From contig CAJPML010000004.1 of assembly GCA_905371725.1 (NCBI GenBank), positions 1-14,416 on the forward strand: a stretch of 14,416 nucleotides of DNA, given 5' to 3'. The notes beneath the pieces were generated by a model. That model saw nothing but the letters and a program-made list of their open reading frames with translations, did not search any database and had not been told where the DNA came from. Below are positions 1-7,611 of this stretch, one piece after another. Positions within the stretch are counted from its first letter, which is position 1. Each line of letters starts with the position of its first letter. The translations under genes and the position numbers were made by a program. The stretch comes from Leptotrichia sp. oral taxon 215 (GTDB taxonomy: Bacteria > Fusobacteriota > Fusobacteriia > Fusobacteriales > Leptotrichiaceae).

Positions 1-1
1 A

Positions 2-1339
2 TTCCTCTATTAAATATTTGAAGAACTCTATATTTGAATAGAAAGAAACATGCGGATACCCTGCCAGCAGGCTCTTTTTCCTATATCCACAACTCCAGTT
101 TCTTCCATTGTTTTTTTCTATTTTATAAAATTTATCTTTTTCATTATCTGCAGAAATTTCTGAATAATGAAATTCATGCCCCTTCGTGTAAATTCTATTT
201 TCAGTTTCTATATTTATATATCCAAATCTTCCAATATTAAGCCTATTTCTCATTGAAATTTCCACATCTATCAGACCACAAAAATCTCCACTGTTTCCGT
301 CAAGTAAATTCAGCCTGTTTGTCAGATAAATAAATCCCCCACATTCTGCATAAATCTTTATTCCATTTTCATAAGCCTGTCTTATGCTTTCCTTCATGGA
401 AATATTTTCAGACAGCTCTTTCCAGTATAGTTCAGGATATCCTCCCCCAAGATAAATCATATCAAGGTTTTCAGGTATTTTTTCATCTTTTACTGGACTA
501 AATTCCACTATTTCCAAACCTGAAAACTTCATAAGGGAAAGATTGGACTCGTAATAAAATGAAAATGCACCGTCCTTAGCCAATCCCACACGTTTTCCCT
601 TGTATTTATTCTTTAAATCCTTTATCTGTTCAAAGCTGTCCATACTGCCTTTAATTTCAAATTCTTCAGCTATTTCATATATTCTTCCTAAATCCAGACA
701 TTTTTCTGCAATTTCCTTAAAAAGCTGTTTTTTTTCTTCGAGTTCTTTTGAGCCTTTCAGCTCAAAAGCCTGCTTTAATCCCAGATGTCTGCTTTCCACA
801 GAAAGCTTTTCATTTCTTGGCAGATATCCCACACATTCAATTCCTGTGTACTTTTCTATCGCTTCTTTCAGGTTTAAATACAGTTTTTTAGATGAAACAT
901 TATTTAAAATAACTCCCTTTATTCTAACATTTTCATCAAATAATTTAAATCCAAGAATTTCTGCCGCAACGCTTGTAGAAATTCCTTTTGCGTTAACTAC
1001 GAGAATTATTGGAATATTAAGAATTCTTGACAGATGTGCAGTACTGAAATTGTCCTTTTCATGGCCAACTCCATCATAAAGTCCCATAACCCCTTCAGTT
1101 ATTGCCATGTTTTTACCTTCTGAGCCTGTATCGAATATATGTTTCAACGTTTTCTCATTAAACATGAAGGCATCCAGATTATGAGACTTATTTCCTGTAA
1201 AAAGTTTATGATATCCAGGATCTATGTAGTCAGGCCCCACTTTAAAGGGAGCCACATTTTCAAAAGCTGACATCAGTATACTGCTTACTGTAGTTTTTCC
1301 GCTACCGCTCATTGTTCCTGATATGAGTATTTTCTTCAT
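2..1339 (-). CDS. cbiA: Cobyrinate a,c-diamide synthase (CbiA/CobB family), C-terminus cut by window edge
   Basis: Amidates the a and c acetate side chains of the corrin ring (cob(II)yrinate in the anaerobic route) using glutamine and ATP in the cytoplasm. Translated by eye from ATG 1339, the frame stays open for 446 codons to the left edge, so only a short C-terminal tail and the stop are missing. N-terminal ATPase half: P-loop GTMSGSGKT at residues 8-16, followed by the family signature FKVGPDYIDPGYH. C-terminal class I glutamine amidotransferase-like half: GGGYPELY, then AECGGF with nucleophile Cys333, and later HEFHYS and AGYPHVSFYSN, which are typical of the end of the family. Start supported by TCTGGAGGAA upstream (around 1351-1360). 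It follows cbiK by 23 bases and is presumably cotranscribed with it. Family certain; metal state of the substrate inferred from cbiK. Confidence 0.93.
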   Translation of the reverse strand, partial: MKKILISGTMSGSGKTTVSSILMSAFENVAPFKVGPDYIDPGYHKLFTGNKSHNLDAFMFNEKTLKHIFDTGSEGKNMAITEGVMGLYDGVGHEKDNFSTAHLSRILNIPIILVVNAKGISTSVAAEILGFKLFDENVRIKGVILNNVSSKKLYLNLKEAIEKYTGIECVGYLPRNEKLSVESRHLGLKQAFELKGSKELEEKKQLFKEIAEKCLDLGRIYEIAEEFEIKGSMDSFEQIKDLKNKYKGKRVGLAKDGAFSFYYESNLSLMKFSGLEIVEFSPVKDEKIPENLDMIYLGGGYPELYWKELSENISMKESIRQAYENGIKIYAECGGFIYLTNRLNLLDGNSGDFCGLIDVEISMRNRLNIGRFGYINIETENRIYTKGHEFHYSEISADNEKDKFYKIEKNNGRNWSCGYRKKSLLAGYPHVSFYSNIEFFKYLIEE

Positions 1340-1362
1340 AGCAAGTTTTTTTCCTCCAGAAA

Positions 1363-2109
1363 TTATATTTTATATACTTTTTCAAGTTTATCCATAAACA
1401 TTTTCTGGATAAATTCATATTCACCCATTCCCTTTAATAATGCCGTCACTTCATAACCTTCATTCTTAAGCATCGTTTTCCATGAATCTTCCTCATCTGA
1501 AGCCATATCATTTTTTGCATGATCTCCTGCCACTATCATGAAAGGTTTTAATAATATTCTCTTGTAATTTCCTGTTTTCAGCTTTGCAATAACATCTTCA
1601 ATGGTTACTTCTCCTTCGACAGTAGCTACAAAAATATTGTTTTTTCCGGCTTTTATATATTCCTCTTGCAATTTCTGATATGCACTGTCTGCGGCGCTTT
1701 CTGTCCCGTGTCCCATAAATACAATTGCATCGTTTCCTTCTAAATTGTTGAATTCTTCATTGTTTACGATTTTCACATAATCTTCCTCTGTTTTTAAAAG
1801 AGGTTCCGTTACTTTACCATAACTGCTATCAAGTTTGGAATATTCAATTCCTCCAAGAATATGCAGAGACATTGTTATTATCTCGTTATATCCTTTATTT
1901 TTCAAAGTTTCCAGACCTTCCTTCTGATCATATATATGAATTCCTTCCCTTTTTTCTATTATCCTTCTTATAATCCCTGAAGTGTAGGCTCTTTCAACCT
2001 TTTCCTGTCCATATTTTTCCTTTACTTTGTTTTCTATCACATCAAGACATTTTTCCCTCGTATCCTTATGTGAAGTTCCAAAACTCGTTACAAGAATCGC
2101 TTTTTCCAT
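1363..2109 (-). CDS. cbiK: Sirohydrochlorin cobaltochelatase, CbiK type
   Basis: Inserts Co2+ into sirohydrochlorin, the committing step of anaerobic B12 synthesis. At 248 residues it has the length of the two-domain CbiK family, not the short CbiX. It opens with ILVTSFGTSH, the classical CbiK start. His134 in FMGHGTESAAD and His197 in AGDHAKNDMASDEEDSW match the two metal-binding histidines known for this family, and EGE around 166-168 is the likely acidic ligand. No signal peptide is visible, so a cytoplasmic location is expected (some relatives are periplasmic). Start chosen at ATG 2109 with GGAG about 8 bases upstream. It is separated from hemB by about 300 bases and has its own promoter, with cbiA immediately downstream. 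Confidence 0.95.
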   Translation of the reverse strand: MEKAILVTSFGTSHKDTREKCLDVIENKVKEKYGQEKVERAYTSGIIRRIIEKREGIHIYDQKEGLETLKNKGYNEIITMSLHILGGIEYSKLDSSYGKVTEPLLKTEEDYVKIVNNEEFNNLEGNDAIVFMGHGTESAADSAYQKLQEEYIKAGKNNIFVATVEGEVTIEDVIAKLKTGNYKRILLKPFMIVAGDHAKNDMASDEEDSWKTMLKNEGYEVTALLKGMGEYEFIQKMFMDKLEKVYKI

Positions 2110-2117
2110 ATTTTCTC

Positions 2118-2137
2118 CTGCACAAAATCTTATGCAG
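2118..2137 (-). promoter_or_regulatory. Short hairpin next to the cbiK ribosome binding site
   Basis: In the predicted cbiK leader, CTGCA and TGCAG can pair around a 10-base loop, and the second arm runs directly into the AGGAG used for cbiK. A second strong Shine-Dalgarno-like AAAGGAGG lies just 5' of the hairpin but has no start codon at a useful distance. The stem is only 5 bp, so a role in limiting translation is a guess. Confidence 0.3.
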
Positions 2138-2164
2138 CCTCCTTTCAGATATTATTGTAATTCT

Positions 2165-2193
2165 ATTATATTTTATTTTTGAAGCATATACAA
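2165..2193 (-). promoter_or_regulatory. Sigma-70 type promoter for cbiK-cbiA
   Basis: On the minus strand, TTGTAT (2193-2188) is followed after exactly 17 bases by a perfect TATAAT (2170-2165). Transcription would start near 2158, giving a leader of about 50 bases before cbiK. No operator or riboswitch is evident between the promoter and the gene. Confidence 0.7.
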
Positions 2194-2283
2194 GTAGTAT
2201 TTATTTTCTAAAAATCTATATAAAGAAAAAGCTATATTTATGAATTATTTAGAATTTTACAATATAAAGCAGAAAATGAATTT

Positions 2284-2329
2284 AGAAAAAATCAATGTCT
2301 GAGCCTTTGGCAAGTTTTTGATTTTTTCT
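2284..2329 (-). terminator. Possible terminator hairpin downstream of hemB
   Basis: AGAAAAAATCAA (2284-2295) and TTGATTTTTTCT (2318-2329) are perfect 12-bp complements. The 22-base loop contains a weaker inner GCC-AAA-GGC hairpin. It lies about 90 bases beyond the hemB stop and before the cbiK promoter, and the 3' arm is T-rich on both strands. The stem is almost all A-T, so it is a weaker candidate than a typical GC-stem terminator. Confidence 0.4.
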
Positions 2330-2415
2330 TAATGAATGACTGTTTTAGATAAGTAAAATTATAATAAATGAAATAAATATAGTTTTTTCATCTCCTATAT
2401 ATTGATTTTTAAAAA

Positions 2416-3387
2416 TTATCCTTCATCAAGATATCGTGCCACATCCTTTGCAAAATAAGTTATTACTGCATTTGCTCCTGCCCTTTTAAAAGCATACATC
2501 TGTTCCATGACTATACTTTTTTCATCTATCCAGCCATTAATTGCCGCAGCCTTTATCATGGAATATTCTCCCGAAACACTGTAGGCTATAACAGGAACTC
2601 CAAAATTTCCCTTGATTTTATAAAGTATATCCAGATAAGCCATTGCAGGCTTTATTATTACCATGTCCGCCCCCTGCATGAGATCCGCTTCCACTTCACT
2701 CAGTGCATCTCCTGAATATCTGAAGTCCATCTGATAGGACTTTCTGTCTCCAAATTTTGGTGCTGAACCTGCGGCTTCCCTGAAAGGTCCATAAAATGAA
2801 GATGAATATTTTATAGAATAGCACATAATCGGAATATTATTAAATCCATTTTCTGAAAGAACCTGCGATATTTTTTTCACTCTTCCGTCCATCATGTCTG
2901 AAGGTGCAACTATATCCACCCCTGCCTTTGCGTAGGACAATGCTATTTTTGACAGCACTTCCAGAGTTTCATCGTTTTTCACATTTCCCTTTTCATCAAG
3001 TATTCCGCAATGTCCATGACTTGTATATTCACAGCAGCATACATCACCAATTACTAAAAATTCAGGATATTTCTTCTTTATATATCTTATAGCATTCTGA
3101 ATAACCCCATTTTCATTATACCCTTCCGTAGCACACTCATCCTTATGTAAAGGTATCCCAAACAGCAATATGGAACTTATTCCAAGTTTTTTCAGTTCTT
3201 CCATCTCTTCATCAAGCCTGTCGATTGAATATCTGAAAATTCCGGGCATTGAATTAATTTCCCTTTTTATATTTTCCCCTTCTTCAATAAAAATAGGATA
3301 TATTAAATCTCCCTTTTCAAGATAAATATTTTTGACTAAATTTCTTATCGCACTGCTGTTTCTCAATTTTCTGTGTCTTTTATACAT
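2416..3387 (-). CDS. hemB: Delta-aminolevulinic acid dehydratase (porphobilinogen synthase)
   Basis: Condenses two 5-aminolevulinate molecules to porphobilinogen. With the start at ATG 3387 the protein has 323 residues, normal for the family. Visible signatures: the zinc-type cysteine cluster DVCCCEYTSHGHCG (Cys117-119, Cys127), APSDMMDGR, the first Schiff-base lysine in YSIKYSSSFYGPFREAAGS (Lys193) and the second in VIIKPAMAYLD (Lys246), then YSVSGEYSM. The frame is open up to ATG 3420, but that codon has no Shine-Dalgarno and would add eleven basic residues. ATG 3387 has AAGAGG about 7 bases upstream, starts at the usual MYKRHRKLR, and overlaps the stop of the preceding precorrin-2 dehydrogenase by 8 bases. 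The cysteine-rich site indicates a zinc enzyme. Confidence 0.96.
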   Translation of the reverse strand: MYKRHRKLRNSSAIRNLVKNIYLEKGDLIYPIFIEEGENIKREINSMPGIFRYSIDRLDEEMEELKKLGISSILLFGIPLHKDECATEGYNENGVIQNAIRYIKKKYPEFLVIGDVCCCEYTSHGHCGILDEKGNVKNDETLEVLSKIALSYAKAGVDIVAPSDMMDGRVKKISQVLSENGFNNIPIMCYSIKYSSSFYGPFREAAGSAPKFGDRKSYQMDFRYSGDALSEVEADLMQGADMVIIKPAMAYLDILYKIKGNFGVPVIAYSVSGEYSMIKAAAINGWIDEKSIVMEQMYAFKRAGANAVITYFAKDVARYLDEG

Positions 3388-3871
3388 TTTCAACCTCTTT
3401 TTCTGTTTTCGAAATCTCATCTATAAGCTGCTGCATTTTTTCTTTTAATGCCTTTGATCTTCTGCAGCTTTTTCCATAGGATCCTATTCCTATCTGAAAC
3501 TCATCATTTTTCACAACTGCCGCAAACATGGAATTCATTTCAGTCTTTGAAGAAACATTGTTTACAAGAATGTTCTCGTTCATGCACACATGTGATATCC
3601 TGTTGTTTAATTCAGTATCATCTGTAGCGGCCACCACAAGAAAATATTTTTTTACAAGTTCCTTTATTTCTGTTTCATTGTGTGATACGTTTTTATTTAC
3701 TACTTTTATATTTTCATCTGCCAGTATTGTATCTTCAGTAACTTTTTCAGAATATACAGTTACATTCCCTCCATATTCCTTTAAAGTCCGTGCTTTCCTT
3801 CCGCCTATTTTTCCCCCGCCAATAATTAATATTTCCTTATTTTCAATATTTACAAATAATGGAAAAAACAT
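3380..3871 (-). CDS. sirC: Precorrin-2 dehydrogenase (CysG N-terminal / SirC / Met8-like)
   Basis: NAD-dependent oxidation of precorrin-2 to sirohydrochlorin (factor II), the substrate of CbiK. The 163-residue protein has the Rossmann glycine motif GGGKIGGRKA (18-27) and the family strand VVAATDDTELN (79-89). The C-terminal segment FQIGIGSYGKS corresponds to the ISTgGkSP stretch of CysG, but the usual proline is replaced (SCRRSKALKEKM). It lacks the methylase half of CysG, which is encoded separately here as cobA, and it is somewhat shorter than the roughly 200-residue stand-alone members. Very strong AAGGAGAGG ribosome binding site before ATG 3871. Lies between cobS and hemB. Whether it also chelates metal cannot be read from the sequence; the nearby cbiK makes that unnecessary for the cobalt branch. 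Confidence 0.88.
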   Translation of the reverse strand: MFFPLFVNIENKEILIIGGGKIGGRKARTLKEYGGNVTVYSEKVTEDTILADENIKVVNKNVSHNETEIKELVKKYFLVVAATDDTELNNRISHVCMNENILVNNVSSKTEMNSMFAAVVKNDEFQIGIGSYGKSCRRSKALKEKMQQLIDEISKTEKEVENV

Positions 3872-3927
3872 AATCCTCTCCTTATCTAAGTTTTTTAGTT
3901 TTTATATTTAAGATACTACTTTATGTA

Positions 3928-4656
3928 TTATTTCAATATTATTCCTACAAATAGAACTAATATCCCTGTAAGTTCAAGGGAAGCTCCCATAGTATCTCCG
4001 GTTATTCCATCTATTTTTTTCTTTACATTTTTCATGAAAAGAAGTATGAACAGTATTGCCAACACCAGAACAATTAACCCTTTAAATCTCAATACTGCAA
4101 AAGACAGCACAGCTGTTATCACCATAGAAATGATTGCTTCCTTTTTTCCATTTTTCTCAATTATTCCGTTACTCATGCCTTTTTTTCTGGCATACTCTCC
4201 CAGTCCCGCATTTATTGATGTGGACAGCCTTGAAATAATTGGATAGAGGAGAATGTATTCAGGCTTCACTGTTGCAAGAAATACCATTTTTGCCAGAAAA
4301 TACAGTATAAGTGCTACCGTTCCATTTGTTCCTATTCTGGAATCCTTCATAATTTCAAGCATTCTTTCTTTATCTGCATAGCTGAAAAGTCCATCAGCAG
4401 TATCTGCCAGTCCGTCGATATGTATAAGCCCTGTTATCAGTATTTCTGCCATTATTACAACTACTGCAGTAATCTGCCTGTTTTCGGTAACCTTTCCAGC
4501 AAGAAAATTTACTTCAAATAGAAAAAATCCGATTATCAGTCCCACAAGAGGAAAATATTTTATTGATTTTCCCAGTTTTTCCTCATCATATTCAACTTTT
4601 ATAGGAACGGGAATTCTCGTCATAAACTGTAATAAAATTATAAATCCTTTTATCAT
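3928..4656 (-). CDS. cobS: Adenosylcobinamide-GDP ribazoletransferase (cobalamin synthase)
   Basis: Joins adenosylcobinamide-GDP to alpha-ribazole (or its phosphate), the last assembly step of the nucleotide loop. The 242-residue length is typical. It starts MIKGFIILLQFMTRIPVP, the standard CobS opening, and carries the magnesium-binding signature HIDGLADTADGLFSYADK (79-96) followed by MKDSRIGTNG. Several hydrophobic helices (about 37-56, 64-80, 112-130, and two or three in the C-terminal third) make it an integral membrane protein. AAGGA lies 7 bases before ATG 4656. A near-consensus promoter sits immediately upstream on the end of pncB, so cobS can head a transcription unit with the dehydrogenase and hemB. 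Confidence 0.95.
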   Translation of the reverse strand: MIKGFIILLQFMTRIPVPIKVEYDEEKLGKSIKYFPLVGLIIGFFLFEVNFLAGKVTENRQITAVVVIMAEILITGLIHIDGLADTADGLFSYADKERMLEIMKDSRIGTNGTVALILYFLAKMVFLATVKPEYILLYPIISRLSTSINAGLGEYARKKGMSNGIIEKNGKKEAIISMVITAVLSFAVLRFKGLIVLVLAILFILLFMKNVKKKIDGITGDTMGASLELTGILVLFVGIILK

Positions 4657-4692
4657 CTTTTTTCCTTCTAACTTATCTTTTTTATATTTAGT

Positions 4693-4721
4693 ATTATAAA
4701 AACATATTAGCCAAATATCAA
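4693..4721 (-). promoter_or_regulatory. Strong sigma-70 type promoter upstream of cobS, overlapping the pncB stop codon
   Basis: On the minus strand TTGATA (4721-4716), a 17-base spacer and TATAAT (4698-4693) differ from the consensus by a single base. The -35 box overlaps the TGA stop codon of pncB. Predicted start is near 4686, about 30 bases before the cobS ATG. This would uncouple cobS-sirC-hemB from the cobT-cobC-cobK-pncB transcript. Confidence 0.75.
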
Positions 4722-6109
4722 CTTTTTTTTCTTTTCATAAGATTTTCCTTCAGGTTTTTTAAATTTTCCGAAAGATTCACCCTGTTTCCTTTTTCTTTTT
4801 CGCTGTATATTTTTCTCAGATATGTAAGATTGCTCTCATAATATCTTTTAGTTTCTTTCATAGTCAGCAATCGGCAGTTTTCCTCAATTTTTTCTCCGTC
4901 TTTTATGTAATCGATTGTCAGTTTTTCCGCATTTTTCTCTTCAGGTCTTTCTTTTTCAAGCATTATGACATCTGAAAAATCATCATTTTCATAAACTCTG
5001 TACAGTATCTTGCTTCCAGGCAGTGAAGTTTTCCGCTCTTCATCAGAAATTTTCATTACATCATTTTCTCCAATTTTAGACATTTTATATACAGTGCTTA
5101 TTTCCTTTTCAGGCAGTGCAATGGCATCTCCTACCCCAAATATATCAACTTCTGCAGCATTTTCTATAAGCTCTTTTATTTTTTTCTCGTCAAGCCCTCC
5201 TGTGAGAATTATTTTTGCCCTGTAAAACCCCTTTTCATTTAAAATTTTTCTGCACTTTTTTGATAATTCCCCCAGATTTCCCGAATCTATTCTAATTCCA
5301 TACATTCCTTCATATCCATCATTTATTTCATTATCTCTGAATGCCCTTATTGCAGATATTATACCACTTTCCATTGTGTCATATGTGTCAATCAGCATTA
5401 TTAAAGGATATTTTTTATTTCTATATGTTTTTATGAACTGGTTAAAAGCTTTGTATTCTGAATCTTTATCCATACCGAAGCTCTGAATGAATCCATGTGT
5501 CATCGTTCCGGTACTTTTCAAATTATAAAAGTACTCACCCATAAGGTTTGAATGAGATGCGCATCCTGTTACGAAACAGGCTTTTATCATAGACATTGCA
5601 ACCTCAAAGCCTGACGCTCTTCTGGTTCCGAAAAACAGGACTTCCCTGCCTTTAGCTGCCTGTATAATTTTCGATGTTACCGTCGCTGTAAGTATCTGAT
5701 AGTTCAGCACGTTTAAAATTGGCGTTTCCAGTATTTTCCCCTGAATCAGAGGTGCCGTAACTGTAAGAATTGGCTCATTTGAAAAAACAATCTCACCGTC
5801 TCTTACTCCCCTTATTGACCCTGTAAACTTCATATTGGACATATATTCTATAAAATTTTCATTATCAGATAATTCTGACAGATATTTTTTCCTGTCTTCA
5901 TAAGATGTCTCATTCAGTATTTCTATCAGCGCCAGCACATCAGATATACCATAGACTATAGCATAGCCGTTTTTATTTTGGGTGCGTAAAAATACATCAA
6001 AAACAGCTGTCTGATTCTGCATATTATTTTCCAGATATATCTCACTTTCAGTATACTGATACCTGTCAGAATTTAAAAACTTAAAAAATCTGTCCATAAA
6101 TAACCTCAT
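4718..6109 (-). CDS. pncB: Nicotinate phosphoribosyltransferase family protein inside the cobalamin cluster
   Basis: Family reaction: nicotinate + PRPP (+ ATP) to nicotinate mononucleotide (NaMN). Recognised by FGTRRASG (160-167), GTMTHGF (201-207; His205 aligns with the histidine phosphorylated in NAPRTases), DTYDT (241-245), RIDSGNLG (273-280) and the late GVGDAIA. Two sites differ from common family forms: RIDSGNL where RIDSGDL is usual, and MTHGFIQ where MAHSWV-like residues are usual. The frame opens at ATG 6109 (463 residues), but Met5 (ATG 6097) has a better, though weak, AGGT upstream. Lies 46 bases after cobK. NaMN is the phosphoribosyl donor of CobT, encoded in the same run, so its role here is most likely supply of NaMN for alpha-ribazole phosphate synthesis. 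Use of a different base cannot be excluded. Confidence 0.85.
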   Translation of the reverse strand: MRLFMDRFFKFLNSDRYQYTESEIYLENNMQNQTAVFDVFLRTQNKNGYAIVYGISDVLALIEILNETSYEDRKKYLSELSDNENFIEYMSNMKFTGSIRGVRDGEIVFSNEPILTVTAPLIQGKILETPILNVLNYQILTATVTSKIIQAAKGREVLFFGTRRASGFEVAMSMIKACFVTGCASHSNLMGEYFYNLKSTGTMTHGFIQSFGMDKDSEYKAFNQFIKTYRNKKYPLIMLIDTYDTMESGIISAIRAFRDNEINDGYEGMYGIRIDSGNLGELSKKCRKILNEKGFYRAKIILTGGLDEKKIKELIENAAEVDIFGVGDAIALPEKEISTVYKMSKIGENDVMKISDEERKTSLPGSKILYRVYENDDFSDVIMLEKERPEEKNAEKLTIDYIKDGEKIEENCRLLTMKETKRYYESNLTYLRKIYSEKEKGNRVNLSENLKNLKENLMKRKKS

Positions 6110-6155
6110 TCTGTATTTTTATATTATTCTGTATTCACTACACTTCTATTTTCTG

Positions 6156-6944
6156 TTAAAACATTGAATTTTTTACATCTTTTATCAGATTATCAATTTC
6201 ATAGTAAACTGTTCCATAATCAACATAAGGTCTCTTCACTACAAGAACTGTTGTCCCGTATTCCCTGCAGGCTTCTATCTTTTCCTTTTCTCCGCCTGTT
6301 GCTCCACTTTCCTTTGTTATCAGATAATCTATCTTATAGGATTCAAGCATTGCCCTGTTAAGCACTTTACTTACAGGCCCCTGTACTGCAATTATTTTTG
6401 ATGGAAGATAGCCAAGTTCTTCAGCTTTTCTTACAGAATCCACTGTAGGAAGTATTCTTATGTAAAGATTATTTTTTTCTCCCATCGGCTTTATTTCTTC
6501 CAGATTGTTTGAACCAAGCGTACTTAATATATTTTTATTCTCCATTTTTCTGACAAATTCAGTAACATCAATGACAGAATCAAATTTTTTTACATTTTCA
6601 CTGCCGTAGTCAAGCATTTCCCTTTCAAATCTTATATATTTCACATTCATCTTGTCTGTCACTTTTATTGCAGAACTACTTACATTTACAGCATAGGGAT
6701 GACTGGCGTCTACAATCAGGTTTATACTTTCTTTTTGGATAAGTTTTTCCATCTGTTCTTCATTCAGCCTTTCAGATATTACCTTCAGTTTTCTTTTGCC
6801 GTCTTCATTCTTTCCGATATATTCTTCTAGAAGTTTTCCACCATATTCTGTTGCCGTACTGACAAGTATGTCTCTGTCAGTATCTTCCACAAGTTTTTCA
6901 AATATTTCCCTCGAATCCTTTGTACCACCTATTATCCATATCAT
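6156..6944 (-). CDS. cobK: Precorrin-6A / cobalt-precorrin-6A reductase
   Basis: NAD(P)H-dependent reduction of the corrin ring at (cobalt-)precorrin-6A; CbiJ in anaerobic pathways. The 262-residue protein opens with IWIIGGTKDSREIFEKL, the characteristic CobK/CbiJ start, and contains VDASHPYAVNVS (about 78-89), ILSTLGSNN and the late conserved stretch ITKESGATGGEKEKIEAC. ATG 6944 overlaps the TGA of cobC (ATGA arrangement) and has AGGAGG about 10 bases upstream, so translational coupling is likely. The cobalt-free or cobalt-bound form of the substrate is inferred from the presence of cbiK, which favours the CbiJ role. Confidence 0.92.
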   Translation of the reverse strand: MIWIIGGTKDSREIFEKLVEDTDRDILVSTATEYGGKLLEEYIGKNEDGKRKLKVISERLNEEQMEKLIQKESINLIVDASHPYAVNVSSSAIKVTDKMNVKYIRFEREMLDYGSENVKKFDSVIDVTEFVRKMENKNILSTLGSNNLEEIKPMGEKNNLYIRILPTVDSVRKAEELGYLPSKIIAVQGPVSKVLNRAMLESYKIDYLITKESGATGGEKEKIEACREYGTTVLVVKRPYVDYGTVYYEIDNLIKDVKNSMF

Positions 6945-7588
6945 TTATCTGTTTCCTCCTGAAATTTCCCATCTTCATAACTGAAAATCTTATAATCCCC
7001 GTTACCCATAAGAGTTCTTTCATCAATATCAAATATACTACTGTTTCCCACATAATTTATAAACATTTCAAATACTGTTCCATGAGTTACTACGAGTATA
7101 TTTCCGGACTTATGGCTGCTAAGAATTTTATTTATCCCCCTTAAAAATCTTTCTAGGGCATCCTTCAGGTTTTCAGCCTCTACATTTTCAGCCTTATAAT
7201 TTTTCACATTATAAAAATAATTATTCGCCTCTTCGGGATATTTCAAAAAAACTTCTTCATACTTTAATCCCTGCCATACTCCAAAATGAACTTCATTTAA
7301 TTCTGCAAGTTTTTTCAGCTTCAGTTTATTATTTTTATATCCCCTGTTTTCATTTAAAATTATCTCTGCAGAGTTTACTGTCCTTTCCAGTTCACTTGTA
7401 TAAACCTCTTCAAAGGTAACATCCTCAAGCTCTTTTCCTGTTTCCTTTAATTTTTCGATTCCCTTTTCGGTTAACGGAGTATTCAGCTGTCCCTGAAATC
7501 GTTTGATTACATTCCATTCTGTTTCCCCATGTCTTACAATGTATAATTTTAAAGTCTCTTTGTCTTTATTATTACAATTTACGCTCAT
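6941..7588 (-). CDS. cobC: Histidine phosphatase, probable alpha-ribazole-5'-phosphate phosphatase
   Basis: Removes the 5'-phosphate from alpha-ribazole phosphate or adenosylcobalamin phosphate. Contains YIVRHGETEW, with the phospho-accepting histidine at residue 20 of the preferred form, a distal arginine region TSELERTV, and VVTHGTVFEMF with the second histidine. The frame can begin at GTG 7615, overlapping the cobT stop as GTGA, but that codon has a poor ribosome binding site. ATG 7588 has AAGGA about 9 bases upstream and gives 215 residues, close to the family norm, so I place the start there. The histidine phosphatase superfamily is broad (GpmB-like enzymes look alike), so the specific function rests on position between cobT and cobK. 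Confidence 0.85.
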   Translation of the reverse strand: MSVNCNNKDKETLKLYIVRHGETEWNVIKRFQGQLNTPLTEKGIEKLKETGKELEDVTFEEVYTSELERTVNSAEIILNENRGYKNNKLKLKKLAELNEVHFGVWQGLKYEEVFLKYPEEANNYFYNVKNYKAENVEAENLKDALERFLRGINKILSSHKSGNILVVTHGTVFEMFINYVGNSSIFDIDERTLMGNGDYKIFSYEDGKFQEETDK

Positions 7589-7611
7589 TTTTTTTACTTC
7601 CTTTTCTTTTA

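Larger units (their letters stand above)
2110..2415. other. Intergenic region between hemB and cbiK (306 bases)
   Basis: This is the only gene-free stretch over 300 bases. Reading on the minus strand it holds, in order, a possible degenerate gene start with a ribosome-binding-like AGGAG and a signal-peptide-like frame (2391-2345), the A/T hairpin at 2284-2329, a very AT-rich spacer, the cbiK promoter (2165-2193) and the cbiK leader. I saw no tRNA, no cobalamin-riboswitch B12 box and no repeats. Confidence 0.6.

Noticed and set aside
2..1339. Possible frameshift in cbiA, because long open frames also exist on the opposite strand (for example 600-1079)
   Set aside because: Codon-by-codon reading of the minus strand from ATG 1339 is continuous to the left edge, with all CbiA motifs in order; the plus-strand frame is antisense shadow rich in Ser/Phe.
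3388..3420. ATG 3420 as the hemB start, giving a 41-base overlap with the preceding gene
   Set aside because: No Shine-Dalgarno and an unusual basic extension; ATG 3387 has AAGAGG and begins at the family-normal position.
3923..4246. Plus-strand open frame opposite cobS
   Set aside because: It is antisense to a gene with unambiguous CobS motifs, has no ribosome binding site and matches nothing I recognise.
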